From Mesorhizobium sp. C432A (lineage in GTDB: Bacteria; Pseudomonadota; Alphaproteobacteria; Rhizobiales; Rhizobiaceae): DNA of 64,000 nt. This document shows, piece by piece, positions 39,137 to 48,358 of the stretch. The stretch is from contig NZ_CP100470.1 of the NCBI RefSeq assembly GCF_030323145.1, forward strand, positions 4,567,001-4,631,000, read 5' to 3'. The notes beneath the pieces were generated by a model. The model was given only the letters and a program-made list of their open reading frames with translations. It was not told the origin of the DNA and did no database searches. Each line of letters begins with the position of its first letter. Position 1 is the first letter of the stretch. The position numbers and the translations under genes were made by a program.

Positions 39137-40258
39137 TCAGGCCGCGGCTATCGCCAGCGCATGCCCGCGCGCGTTTTCCCGCAGCGCGTCGAGATGGATC
39201 GACTTGACCAGGCCGGCGAGATCGCCCTCGGTGGCATGACCGCCGAGCTCCTTCAGCATCAGCCAGCTGACCTCCTGCACGCCGGCGAGGCGCTTGCCGT
39301 TGGCGACTTCGCGCCAGATTTTGAGCGCGCGCAGGATGATGCCATGGGTGGAAGCGGCAAGGCCGGCGCCGCGGAACAGCGCCTGCAACGCAACGTCCTG
39401 GCCGCCTGCGAGCAAGGCCCGCACCCGCTGCTCCGACTGCTGGCTGAGCGCAACCAGGGCCGAGCCGAAAAAGTCGACCTTGCCGTGGGCAATGGCACGG
39501 ATGATGAAACTTGCGGTCAGGTCGCCGCGCAGGCGCAGATGTTCGATAAGTGCCGCATGTTCCTCCGCGCGCGTGCCTTCGACCAGCCGCACCGAAGCCT
39601 TGACGCAAGCATCGCGCGTGACGCGCTCGGCTCTGGCCGCCCCCATCAGCGCCATCACCAGCGGCGAAGCCTTCAGCGTTTCGCCGAGCTTGACCAGTAG
39701 CATGTGCCGGCAGTCGGCCGGCAGCCGCACATCCGTGACCATTGCCTCGCGCAAATGAGCGATATGGCCATGCCGCTCGGCGATGCGGCGGAAGGAGAGC
39801 GAGGCTATGTCGGCGCCGTCATTGGCGAGCAGCGCCGCACACGCTTCCGGTTCGCCGATCTCGGCGATCGCCGCGGCAACCGCCATCGAAACGACCGGCC
39901 GGTCGGCGATCAGTTTTTGCGTCGCCTTGTGCCCGGCCGCGACGCGGTCGATCAGGTCGGCGTCCGTCAGCAGCGGGGAGCGCGCCAGCACCAGGGCTGC
40001 CACTTCCGGCTGATCGGAGGCAAGCGCGCTGATGATCTGCAGCGGCGCGTGATGGCTCATCGACAGCGCTTCGGCCATAGCCAGCCGCACCTTCGACGAG
40101 GCGTCGTCGAGCAGCAGCGTCAGCGCCGCTTCGGCCGCGCAACGGTCTTCGAAAGGCAGGTCGGAATTGACGTAGGCGCGGGCCAGCGCGCTTGCCGCCG
40201 CGGCGCGCTCCGAAACTCTCGCGGTGTAGATCCATTTGAGAAAATGCGAGACAACCAT
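39137..40258 (-). CDS. DUF2336 helical-repeat protein
   Basis: A 373-residue alpha-helical protein without export signal. The N-terminal half carries HEAT-like repeats (AEAALTLLLDDASSKVRLAM, ASDQPEVAALVLARSPLLTD), the hallmark of DUF2336, a family found mainly in alphaproteobacteria and sometimes linked with regulation. It converges with the FUSC gene, four bases from its stop. The function is not known. Confidence 0.82.
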   Translation of the reverse strand: MVVSHFLKWIYTARVSERAAAASALARAYVNSDLPFEDRCAAEAALTLLLDDASSKVRLAMAEALSMSHHAPLQIISALASDQPEVAALVLARSPLLTDADLIDRVAAGHKATQKLIADRPVVSMAVAAAIAEIGEPEACAALLANDGADIASLSFRRIAERHGHIAHLREAMVTDVRLPADCRHMLLVKLGETLKASPLVMALMGAARAERVTRDACVKASVRLVEGTRAEEHAALIEHLRLRGDLTASFIIRAIAHGKVDFFGSALVALSQQSEQRVRALLAGGQDVALQALFRGAGLAASTHGIILRALKIWREVANGKRLAGVQEVSWLMLKELGGHATEGDLAGLVKSIHLDALRENARGHALAIAAA

Positions 40259-40470
40259 ACTGCCTGCTACGCCCCTTGCCGGAAAGCTTCCGGCCCCAGG
40301 AATGACCCTAGGCAGAAATGGTTTACGAACGGTTCACCATGTTTGTTAATGCATGTCGCTCGAAAGTGGCCCCGGTTTCGAGGCAACCACATGCATCAAA
40401 ACAAAGACTTAAAACTTGCGGGTGGCATGGGCAGCGCCTATCAACCGTCAGGCAGCGGAGGAGAAAAACG

Positions 40471-40923
40471 ATGCCCGGGCTTTATCTCGAAGAGTTCGTC
40501 GTCGGACATGTCTTTCGGCACACGCTGCGCAAGACCGTCACCGAAAGCGATAACATGCTGTTCTCGGTGATGACGCTGAACCCGCAGCCGCTGCACATCG
40601 ACTTCGACTTCGCCGCCAAGAGCGAATGGGGCAGACCGCTGGTCAATTCGCTGTTCACGCTCGGCCTGATGATCGGCATTTCCGTCAATGACATCACCGT
40701 CGGCACCACAATTGCCAATCTCGGCATGAAGGAGACGGTGTTTCCGCACCCGGTCTTCCATGGCGACACCATCCGTGTCGAAACGACTGTGATCTCGGTC
40801 AGGGAATCGAAATCCAAGCCGGACCGCGGCATCGTCGAGTTCGAGCATCGCGCCTACAATCAGAACGATGTGCTCGTCGCCAAATGCACGCGCCAGGCGA
40901 TGATGATGAAAAAGGCGGCCTGA
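40471..40923 (+). CDS. MaoC-family hydratase
   Basis: A 150-residue hot-dog-fold hydratase. The hydratase loop is MTLNPQPLHIDFDFA, where the catalytic pair of classical R-specific hydratases (D and H) is represented by N-x3-H, as in mesaconyl-CoA hydratase-like proteins. The start at 40471 follows GGAGGAG. Its stop overlaps the ATG of the CoA-ester lyase (ATGA), so the two enzymes probably act on the same substrate, for example interconverting branched hydroxy- and unsaturated C5 acyl-CoAs. Confidence 0.82.
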   Translation: MPGLYLEEFVVGHVFRHTLRKTVTESDNMLFSVMTLNPQPLHIDFDFAAKSEWGRPLVNSLFTLGLMIGISVNDITVGTTIANLGMKETVFPHPVFHGDTIRVETTVISVRESKSKPDRGIVEFEHRAYNQNDVLVAKCTRQAMMMKKAA

Positions 40924-41798
40924 TGCGCTCGCTGCTGTTTGTGCCCGGCGATTCCGAAAAGAAGCTGGACAAAGGCTTTGGCGCCGGCGCCGACGTGGTC
41001 ATCGTCGACCTTGAGGATTCCGTGGCGCCACAAAACAAGCCGTCGGCACGCGACATCGCGGCACGCTTTATCGGCGGCAACCGGCAGCAGACAAGCTCCG
41101 CCATCTATATCCGCGTCAACGATCTCTCGACCGGGTTGACCGACGACGATCTGGCCGCCCTGGTTCCGGTCAAACCCGACGGCATCATGCTGCCGAAGTC
41201 GAACAGCGGCCAGGATGTCCAGCAGCTATCCGTAAAGCTCCGCGTACATGAGGCCGAAAACGGATTGCCGGATGGCGCGATCAAGATCCTGCCGATCATT
41301 ACCGAGACCGCTGCTGGGTTGCTGGCCGCCGCGACCTATGCCGGGGCAAGCGCCCGGCTTGCCGGCCTCACCTGGGGTGCCGAAGATCTGTCCGCGGCGA
41401 TCGGTGCGCGGGCTGCGCGCGACGACAACGGTCGATACACCGATGTCTTCCGCCTTGCCCGCACCATGACCATCCTCGCCGCCGGCGCAGCCGAAGTCGC
41501 GGCGATCGACACGGTCTTCCCTGCCTTTCGCGACATGGCCGCCTTCGAAGCCGAATGCACGGAGGCCGAGCGTGACGGCTTTACCGGCAAGATGGCAATC
41601 CATCCGGCGCAAGTGCCGGTCATCAACGCCGCCTTCACGCCATCGGCGGAGGCAGTGCAACGCTCGCAGGCCATCGTCGCGGCCTTCGAGGCGGCCGGAA
41701 ATCCCGGCGTGGTCGGCATTGACGGCAAGATGTATGACCGGCCGCATCTCAGGCTCGCCGAACGGCTTCTGGCTCGCGCCAAGGCAGCCGGGGTTTAG
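40923..41798 (+). CDS. CitE-like CoA-ester lyase
   Basis: A 291-residue member of the HpcH/HpaI-CitE family with LLFVPGDSEKKLDKGF at the N-terminus, the metal-binding segment DVVIVDLEDSVAP and the TWGAEDLSAAIG motif. Close families cleave malyl-CoA, citramalyl-CoA or act as malyl-CoA thioesterase. Coupling to a MaoC hydratase suggests a C4/C5 acyl-CoA route, but the exact substrate cannot be read from sequence. The end overlaps the convergent channel gene by four bases. Confidence 0.85.
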   Translation: MRSLLFVPGDSEKKLDKGFGAGADVVIVDLEDSVAPQNKPSARDIAARFIGGNRQQTSSAIYIRVNDLSTGLTDDDLAALVPVKPDGIMLPKSNSGQDVQQLSVKLRVHEAENGLPDGAIKILPIITETAAGLLAAATYAGASARLAGLTWGAEDLSAAIGARAARDDNGRYTDVFRLARTMTILAAGAAEVAAIDTVFPAFRDMAAFEAECTEAERDGFTGKMAIHPAQVPVINAAFTPSAEAVQRSQAIVAAFEAAGNPGVVGIDGKMYDRPHLRLAERLLARAKAAGV

Positions 41799-43696
41799 TC
41801 CCGCGCCAGCACGATGACCCGGTCCTCCGGCAGGTAGGCCAGCGCTTGCGACTTCAACGGGTTGACGGTGACGCCGCCCAGAGCCCGCTCATCATTCTGC
41901 GCAGCGCGAACGCGCCTATGCCCGATGGCGATCTCGCCGCGCAGACGCGCCGATTCCGCGATCGTCCAGAACGTCACCGGATGGTCGATGGCGACATAGT
42001 CGCCGACCGGACGCATGTAGATTTCGGAGCCCTCCTCGTCGAGCAGATCATCGAAGATCGCGGCGAGATGCTGGTTCTCCGATGCCTGCGCCAGCATCAG
42101 GCTGACCAGCCGGTTGCTGACGACGAAATCATCGGCCTTAGTCACCGCCGCCAGCTCGCGGTTGCGCACGTCGATCATCTCGCTGACGATCGAGATGTGC
42201 GTGCCGGCATCGTCTGCGATTTTGCGCAGATGCAGCAGCGTCACCAGCGTGCGCGTATCGGCGGGCTGCGCTGCCATGGTCTCGCTGTAGCCAAGGACGA
42301 GCACGTGGTCGTAGGAAGGCACGTCCAGGCTTGCCAGTGCTGTGCTGCTCGACGTGTCGGTGATGCGGCAGGAAACCGACAGATTGTCGCCGACGACCGG
42401 CAGGCCGGCAACTTCCTGCTCGAGGCCTGGCGTATCGGCGGCGATGGTCAGGATCGAACCCGGCGCGACGTAGCGCGACAGTTCATAGGTGATGATCGGA
42501 CCGCGCCGGTTCCAGCCAAGGATCAGCGTGCGCTCCGGCTTCGCCTCGACAAGCTGATGGCGAAGGATTGCCGCGGTATCGATCTTGGCCCCCGCGCCTC
42601 CCAGCTTGATAGCGGCATCGTCCTCGGCAATGATGATGGCGCGCATGTCCTTGCCGATCACCAGATCCGACGGCGGGTTGAGATTGACGCGCCCGGTTTG
42701 GTCGCAGAGCCCGATCAGCGTGCAATGCTCATACGCCATCACCGCCTCGCCGAAGGTCTTGCCGGTGAGATCAGGCTGCTCGGTCGTGTAGATTTCGCAG
42801 CCGTCGAAATCGAGCAGTTCCGAATAGACGCCGCTGAGACCCGACTGCCGGCTCGAATGCACGACGATGCGCGAGATCAGCTGGTCGGCCAGCACAAGCT
42901 GCACCTCGGCCCCGCCGACGACGCGGGCGACCTCGGCGTTCTTGCCGTCGCGGATCTCGGCGGCGATGTTGTAGGCCGCCGTGCGCCGGTTCGGGTCGTT
43001 GGCCAGCGCGAGCACTGTCTTGATGACCTGCGAATCCGGGTCGTCGCCCTCCGGCGACAGCACGATGATCGAGCGCTAGGTCTGCGGGTTGACGATGGCC
43101 AGATCGTAGAGGTCGGTCGGGTCGCCGCTGCGGCAGATGATGCGCGTATTGCCCAGTCTGCCGACTTTGGCGGCGATCTCGTCCTCCATCGCCACCTTGT
43201 CCATATTGGCCATGACGACAATGCGCGGATGGCGGCGGCTGGCATTGGCAATGACGAGTTCGGAGATGACGTCGAAGACCGACGGCGACCAGTTGAGGAT
43301 GATGGTGTGGTCGCTCTCCAGCACCCGCGAACGGCCCTTGCGCAATTCATCGAGCTTGCTGTCGACGCCGGCGCTGAGCACGCCGATGAGGGCCGACACG
43401 ACGAAGATGCCGGCGAGCGTGACAAAGAGCATGACGAGACGAAAGGCCCAGCCGGTGTCGCCGCCCATCGTGCCGGAATCGAGCGTGCGCATCAGCGATT
43501 CCCAGAACGCTTCGAAGAAGTTCAGCGGTTCGCCGCCCTCCGGCGCGATGCGGGTCACCGCAAGGAAAGCCGCGGCGGCGATGATGATCAGCAGCGAAGC
43601 GACGGCGAGCCAGCCGATCAGCGCGATCGGCCCGGCCGCCATGCTCTTGTCAAACCCATAGCGCAGCCGGGTTCGCAGCGAGTCTCGTTTCTTCAT
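41795..43696 (-). pseudogene. CASTOR/POLLUX-type ion channel with in-frame amber codon
   Basis: The frame starting MKKRDSLRTRLRYGFDK at 43696 encodes a channel. It has a transmembrane helix near residues 23-47, a pore-like SLMRTLDSGTMGGDTGW segment, a second helix (LVMLFVTLAGIFVVSALIG) and a first RCK-like domain with SDHTIILNWSPSVFDVI. An in-frame TAG at 43076-43078 (after VNPQT, before RSIIVLSPEGDDPDS) interrupts it. Without the stop the frame continues unbroken to 41795, about 633 codons. It belongs to the bacterial relatives of plant CASTOR, POLLUX and SYM8. Readthrough, two-fragment function or inactivation are all possible. Confidence 0.85.
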
Positions 43697-43711
43697 GTCG
43701 CCGGCGACCCC

Positions 43712-44258
43712 CGCGCGCGGCCTCAAGGGCGTCGAGTTGGTTGTGTCCGACGATCACGCCGGCCTGGTGGCAGCGACCGGCGAGGTGATCCCCGAAGCCG
43801 CCTGGCAACGCTGCTACGTGCACTTCCTCAGGAACGCGCTCGATCATCTGCCGAGGAAGCACGGCGACGACTGCCTGCAGGAATTGCGCTGGCTCTACGA
43901 CCGGCGCGATCTCGCAGAGGCCAGGGCTGATCTTGCCGCATGGCTTGCCAAATGGTCGGCCCGCTATCCGCGCCTGACAGGCTGGGCCGAGGATGCCATC
44001 GAACAAACCCTGACCTTCTTCAGGCTGCCGAGACAGCACCACAAGCATCTCAAATCCACCAACATGCTGGAGCGGCTCAACGAGGAAATCCGCCGGCGCA
44101 CCTATGTCGTGCGCATCTTCCCCAATACCGAAAGCTGCCTGCGCCTGGTCAGGGCCTTGGCCGTCGAGACCAATGAAAACTGGATGGAGGCCAACCGATA
44201 CATCAACATGGACGACCTGCGCGAGCACAAGAAGCTCGCTCTGCGCCAAGCCGCATGA
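43712..44258 (+). mobile_element. truncated IS256-family transposase (C-terminal part)
   Basis: About 180 codons of a Mutator/IS256 transposase. RGLKGVELVVSDDHAGL carries the second catalytic Asp, RCYVHFLRNALDHLPRK is the family C/H segment, and the tail has STNMLERLNEEIRRRTYVVR. The first half of the protein, including the first catalytic Asp, and the left inverted repeat are absent. The left edge lies at the start of the channel gene, with which it is divergent. The right inverted repeat may be near 44280-44300 (tgcagaacttgacgcac) but is not confirmed. It cannot be active. Confidence 0.82.
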
Positions 44259-44447
44259 CCAGCATCATGGCCGCCCCATTTTGCAGAACTTGACGCACAC
44301 AACCGCGAAGGGCCGGTGCATGTGTCCTCTGGCGAGACGTGAAACGGACTGCATCCGCAGTAATGGCCAGTCTGTCGCCAGACTAGCTGCGAGGTCACCG
44401 CTCATGCTACTTTGGGGCCTTCTCGTTGATGTGGGAAGAGGCAGGCC

Positions 44448-45307
44448 TTGCTTGGCGACGTATTCATCAACTACCGACGGCAGACCGATTCCGGCGTGGC
44501 GGGCCGCGTCTACGATAATCTGAACCGCGCGCTTCCTGATGCATCCATCTTCATGGACGTCGACAAGCTCAACCCCGGCGATGACTTTGAGGTGGCGCTT
44601 GCCCGCAGTTTGGCCAGCTGCAAAATCATGCTGGCGATCGTGGGGCCGCAGTGGGCCGCGCTTACCGATGAGCAGGGCCAGGTTCGGCTGGAGTCCCCCG
44701 ACGACTTCGTGCGCAAGGAGATCCGTACGGCACTCCAGGCTGGGGTGCGCGTCATCCCCGTGCTCGTCAACGGCGCCAGCATGCCAAAGAAAAGCGCCTT
44801 GCCACCCGATCTGCAGGACTTGGCCAAGCGTCAAGCCATGGAGGTCCGCCACGAGCGCTTCAACGACGATATGGCGGCGATTGCGTCGGCGATAGCGAGC
44901 CAGCGGCGCGGCGGCCGAGGCTCTGGCTGCTGTACGGGCTGGTCGCGATGATCGCGCTCGGCATCGGCGGGACAACGGTGGCGTTGTGGCCGAGGCCCTC
45001 CCCTTTGCCGTCGCCTATCGAGCCCGCAGCGATCGAGGCCAAAGGGTGCAAGGAAGGATTCGTCTGGCGATCGGCGATCTTCGGCGACAGCGTGTGCGTG
45101 AGTCCTGCCGACTACGGCGAGGTGCAGGCGCAGAATGCCAATGCCCGCAACAATCGTTCGCCGACCGGCGGACCTTACGGCGACAGCACCTGCCGCGACG
45201 GCTACGTCTGGCGTGAAGCGTTCGAGAGCGACTTGGTCTGCGTCACCCCTTTCGAACGCGACAAGGCCAGGAAGCAGAATGCCGACAACGCATACAACCG
45301 GATATGA
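44448..45307 (+). pseudogene. TIR-domain protein with membrane helix and Cys repeats, frameshifted
   Basis: Part 1 (44448-44951, TTG start) is a TIR domain: DVFINYRRQTDSGVAGRVYD, then VFMDVD-like IFMDVDKLNPG, and DDFVRKEIRTALQAGVRVIP, where E91 aligns with the NADase glutamate of SARM1-type TIRs. After residue 152 the frame shifts near 44904-44918. The new frame runs through a membrane helix (LWLLYGLVAMIALGIGGTTV) into two Cys repeats, each C-[KR]-[ED]-G-[FY]-V-W-R...D-x-V-C-V-x-P (45047-45157 and 45191-45301). One base added would fuse the parts. It lies between an IS fragment and two tRNA genes. Confidence 0.8.
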
Positions 45308-45352
45308 GACCGTAACTCCGGGCAAGCACCGATTTATCAAGAAATTGAGTGG

Positions 45353-45425
<73 letters not shown>

Positions 45426-45643
45426 GCTCCGGCCGGACCTTTAAGCGGTCGGAACCGGCTTCGCAAGGCCAAATGAACAGCCGCGAGCTTAGCCGCACAG
45501 TGGTTTTCGCAGGCAAAGTGCCGCCCGTCAAAAAACCTTCTCCTGTTTGCGTTTATGCTGTCCAGCTGCGCTTGACACCCGGTGGCGAACCCCTTATCCA
45601 CCGCCCCAACGACGAACACGGCTGACACGTGCTCGTCCAATGC

Positions 45644-45720
45644 GCGGGTGTAGCTCAGTTGGTTAGAGTGCCGGCCTGTCACGCCGGAGGTCGCGGGTTC
45701 GAGCCCCGTCACTCGCGCCA
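45644..45720 (+). tRNA. tRNA-Asp (anticodon GTC)
   Basis: A 77-base cloverleaf including an encoded CCA: it starts GCGGGTGTAGCTCAG, has anticodon stem CCGGC/GCCGG around CTGTCAC (anticodon GTC), T arm GGGTTCGAGCCCC and ends GCGCCA. A recombinase gene lies directly downstream and points toward this 3' end, which makes it a likely attachment site for an integrated element. Confidence 0.95.
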
Positions 45721-45724
45721 TTAA

Positions 45725-45754
45725 TTTCAAGGGGTTAGCTACCGCCCCTTGAAA
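45725..45754. terminator. perfect hairpin just after tRNA-Asp
   Basis: The arm tttcaagggg (45725-45734) pairs perfectly with ccccttgaaa (45745-45754) around a 10-base loop. It begins four bases after the tRNA-Asp CCA end and may stop tRNA transcription, although only a short GTTT follows. Directly next to it are two copies of agtttcaact (45755-45764 and 45779-45788), the first at the 3' end of the integrase gene, which could be recombinase arm sites. Confidence 0.5.
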
Positions 45755-45765
45755 AGTTTCAACTC

Positions 45766-47052
45766 TCATTCTGCGGAGAGTTTCAACTTTCTGTATTCGT
45801 TCCGTTCCAGGCCAAGCAGCTTTCTGCCCTTGCGGCGGCTGGCATCGGCTGAGCGGACGGCGGCCAGATTGACCGGCATATAGGTCTTCTGCAGCCCCTT
45901 GTTCCCGTCGATCGAATTGCCCATCTTGGCCGAGATTGCCTCGACCGACGCGCCTCCGGCATTCGCCTCGACCGCGCCGGAACGCCGCATGTCCATCAGC
46001 CGCCGCTTCTCCGATGTCCCGAACACCAGCGTGCGCAGATCGGCAAAGTCGTCGACCAGAGAATCCTTCGTGTAAGGCACGCCGGCGCGCGGCCGGCCGC
46101 CCTTCGGGCCCGGCGCGAAACCGCGCGAGCGAAAGATCGGCGCATCGTCAAGCAGGGTGACGCCTAGTGATTCGACATAGGCCAGCACCAGGCGCTGCGT
46201 GCGTGACGACAGCGTGCCGACAGCCGCCTCGCCACTCTTGCTGCGTGCAATCAGAAAACCCCATTCCTGTGCTGTCTGCATTGCCTGCGCCGGTGTGAGC
46301 GTGCGCACGTCGACGGGTGAGAAGCTCGTGTCCCACGCAACGGCGATGATGCAGGCCAGTCCGCGGTAGCCGGCGCGCCAGGCGCCCTTGACCATGCGCA
46401 CCGCCTCGCCTGCCGTCCAGGTCTGGTGGCGCGGTGGTGGCGTCTGGCGGCGGATCGCCTGCGATGGGTCGGAGCCGGGCGGGCATAGCTTCATGCCGGC
46501 CATGACATTATAGAGCGAACGCCACGTCTTTACGGCACGGTAGGCGATGTCGACACCTTTGACCCGCAGCAGACGGCCATACCAGTCGTCGAGCAGCTCG
46601 AGGGTGATGTCGGCTGGCGGCAGGTCGGCGAAGTACGGCTCGATGAAGGTCCAGCCGCGCTCCCGATCCTCGCGGGTGCGCGGTGGCTTGCGCTTCCATG
46701 CATCCATGCGGCGATAGCGTGCAAAGGCGTCTCCGATGGAATCCTTTGGCCATACATGCAGGCGCGACGGCTCCCTGCCCTTGCGGAGTTCCTGCCAGCG
46801 GTCTTCCCACTCCCGGGCTATCGTCCAAGCCTCAGGCCCGTCGATTCCACAGGAAATGCATCTGAAGCCAGCTTCGACCATCTTCGGCGTCGGCAGCGAG
46901 TAGCCGTATTTGCCCTTACGGATGACGTAGTGCTTCAATTTGATCTTACCCAAGGATCGCCAGCCTCGCTCTTGCAATGTCAATGCTAGACTGCGCGCCG
47001 GATCCTGATCCTGCAAGACCCGAGCGTTAATCGAGCCAGGCGTCGATCGCAA
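45766..47052 (-). CDS. tyrosine recombinase (phage-type integrase)
   Basis: A site-specific recombinase of up to 428 residues. The C-terminal catalytic domain has MDMRRSGAVEANAGG (second Arg box), ISAKMGNSIDG and QKTYMPVN with the nucleophile tyrosine. The usual HxxR histidine position is Met, and the first-Arg box reads SFSPVDVRTLT, a variant form. The start is uncertain: the TTG at 47052 overlaps the excisionase-like gene, and a downstream start before KIKLKHYVIRKGKYGY is likely. It should integrate or excise the element that begins at tRNA-Asp. Confidence 0.82.
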   Translation of the reverse strand: MRSTPGSINARVLQDQDPARSLALTLQERGWRSLGKIKLKHYVIRKGKYGYSLPTPKMVEAGFRCISCGIDGPEAWTIAREWEDRWQELRKGREPSRLHVWPKDSIGDAFARYRRMDAWKRKPPRTREDRERGWTFIEPYFADLPPADITLELLDDWYGRLLRVKGVDIAYRAVKTWRSLYNVMAGMKLCPPGSDPSQAIRRQTPPPRHQTWTAGEAVRMVKGAWRAGYRGLACIIAVAWDTSFSPVDVRTLTPAQAMQTAQEWGFLIARSKSGEAAVGTLSSRTQRLVLAYVESLGVTLLDDAPIFRSRGFAPGPKGGRPRAGVPYTKDSLVDDFADLRTLVFGTSEKRRLMDMRRSGAVEANAGGASVEAISAKMGNSIDGNKGLQKTYMPVNLAAVRSADASRRKGRKLLGLERNEYRKLKLSAE

Positions 47053-47236
47053 CCATGTCGTAGTTGCCGGTGATTGGGCAGGCCTTGGGAAAGCCTTGAT
47101 CCTGCAACGCGGGCAGAAATTCCATGAATTCCCGCAGCGTCAGGTGGAGATGACGCGCCGCCTTGATCGCCGGCACCAGCCGTGGTTGTACCGGGAAGCG
47201 GATAGATGACGGTTGTAATGTGTGGGTTTGGCTCAT
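47027..47236 (-). CDS. small excisionase-like DNA-binding protein
   Basis: A 69-residue protein, MSQTHTLQPSSIRF at the start, with a predicted winged-helix end NYDMVAIDAWLD typical of AlpA/excisionase-type directionality factors. It lies immediately upstream of, and slightly overlaps, the recombinase gene on the same strand, the arrangement seen in integrative elements. The family is assigned from context and the MVAIDAWLD tail. Confidence 0.6.
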   Translation of the reverse strand: MSQTHTLQPSSIRFPVQPRLVPAIKAARHLHLTLREFMEFLPALQDQGFPKACPITGNYDMVAIDAWLD

Positions 47237-48120
47237 GGCACCAAAACTCTATCCACCGTCCATCGGGCAGCGGATGGGCGCCTTGTCGTTGGGCGGGTGT
47301 GAATCTCGCCCGTGTAAGCACCTCCGCCGCATAGCATGAGATTTTCCTACTCCATGATCTCGTTATTCCTGCATCGAGGGGGAATGAGGCTTAGAATAGC
47401 GGCCTTTCTCCCCCATGCCTATTCATCGAATCCTTAATCGCAGAATCGGCAGCCACAGAGCGAGAATACTTGTAATCGGCGGCTTCGAAGCCGCTACGCC
47501 CGGCCAACCCAGCATCGCCATGACAGCGTCTGGCTTGTGCGTAGTCAGAATCGCACCCTGTGCTCTGGCGAAATCACCAGCCTTCAAACGGCACCCTCGT
47601 TTGGGGCGGCGGCCCGGCGTCTCGCCTGCGGCGTCGCCATGCTGACGCTCCTTCGGCGCCGGTTAGCTGATTTCACGGTCACGAACTTGCTTCGGCAACG
47701 AAATGGACACCGCGCCGAAGCGGGAGTTCGAAGCTCTAAGCGCCATACAGCGGGCTCGTGATGCCGACGATTGCGACATCACCGAATTTGCCGTTCCTCT
47801 CCGACCCGCCCGCCCGATCGACACCCAAGCACACTGCCTTGTGACGTCACCTCAGGGCATACCTTGATCTTTTCAGCGATTACCCGTCGGCCAAGGCATC
47901 TGTTTTGAAATTCGCTTGATGGCGTCCCTGCCCTTGCCGTTCGACTCCGTCCAGTCCTTGTCTGTCAATTTGTTGCGACGAGAGCTAGTCCCCCTGTCGT
48001 GCTGGTCGGTCTCGTCTCATCTCGTGGCTCTGCAAAAACCGTAGCAGCATGTTCGCAACCTGTTCACCCATGTTGATTTCACGAGTTTCCGACTGTCGGC
48101 ATATAAGAGGGAGAGGTCCG
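47237..48120. other. gene-poor stretch with one possible 54-residue reading frame
   Basis: No recognisable gene. A possible small frame on the plus strand runs 47703-47867, starting MDTAPKREFEALSAIQ and ending with TSPQGIP; it has no convincing ribosome binding site. The segment 47600-47700 has a locally palindromic GC-rich character. The stretch is a low-confidence region of the accessory island and may hold decayed sequence. Confidence 0.4.
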
Positions 48121-48297
48121 ATGGATTTCATGTTGATGGTGAACATTGCCGGCGGCATCCTTCTGGCCATCGCAATCCCCTCGGTGTGTCTCGTCGGATG
48201 GCTGTTTTACCGTTCGGGATCGGGACAATTGAGAGGCGAAAGCTGTGACAATGAAAAGCCCGCCACCGTGAGCCAGACCAGAAAACTCGTATTTTAG
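48121..48297 (+). CDS. small membrane protein
   Basis: A 58-residue protein. The start at 48121 is supported by the purine-rich GAGGGAGAGG about six bases upstream. One transmembrane helix is predicted (MVNIAGGILLAIAIPSVCLV) followed by a short polar tail (RSGSGQLRGESCDNEKPATV). The function is not known. Confidence 0.55.
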   Translation: MDFMLMVNIAGGILLAIAIPSVCLVGWLFYRSGSGQLRGESCDNEKPATVSQTRKLVF

Positions 48298-48358
48298 CAC
48301 CGACGAAACAAAGCTCGCTATTCTGCGTTGAGGCTCGTCGAACAACGGAGCTTCACGA

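Noticed and set aside
41846..43930. Plus-strand open frame of 694 codons opposite the broken channel gene
   Set aside because: It is longer than either channel fragment but shows no motif and the minus strand has clear channel features; it is the antisense shadow.
43695..44258. Treating the transposase frame as a full gene starting at 43695
   Set aside because: The first codons are the reverse complement of the channel start and the N-terminal half of the family is missing, so it is only a fragment.
47415..47761. Short plus-strand frames in 47415-47761
   Set aside because: No ribosome binding site, no family resemblance and codon use unlike neighbouring genes.
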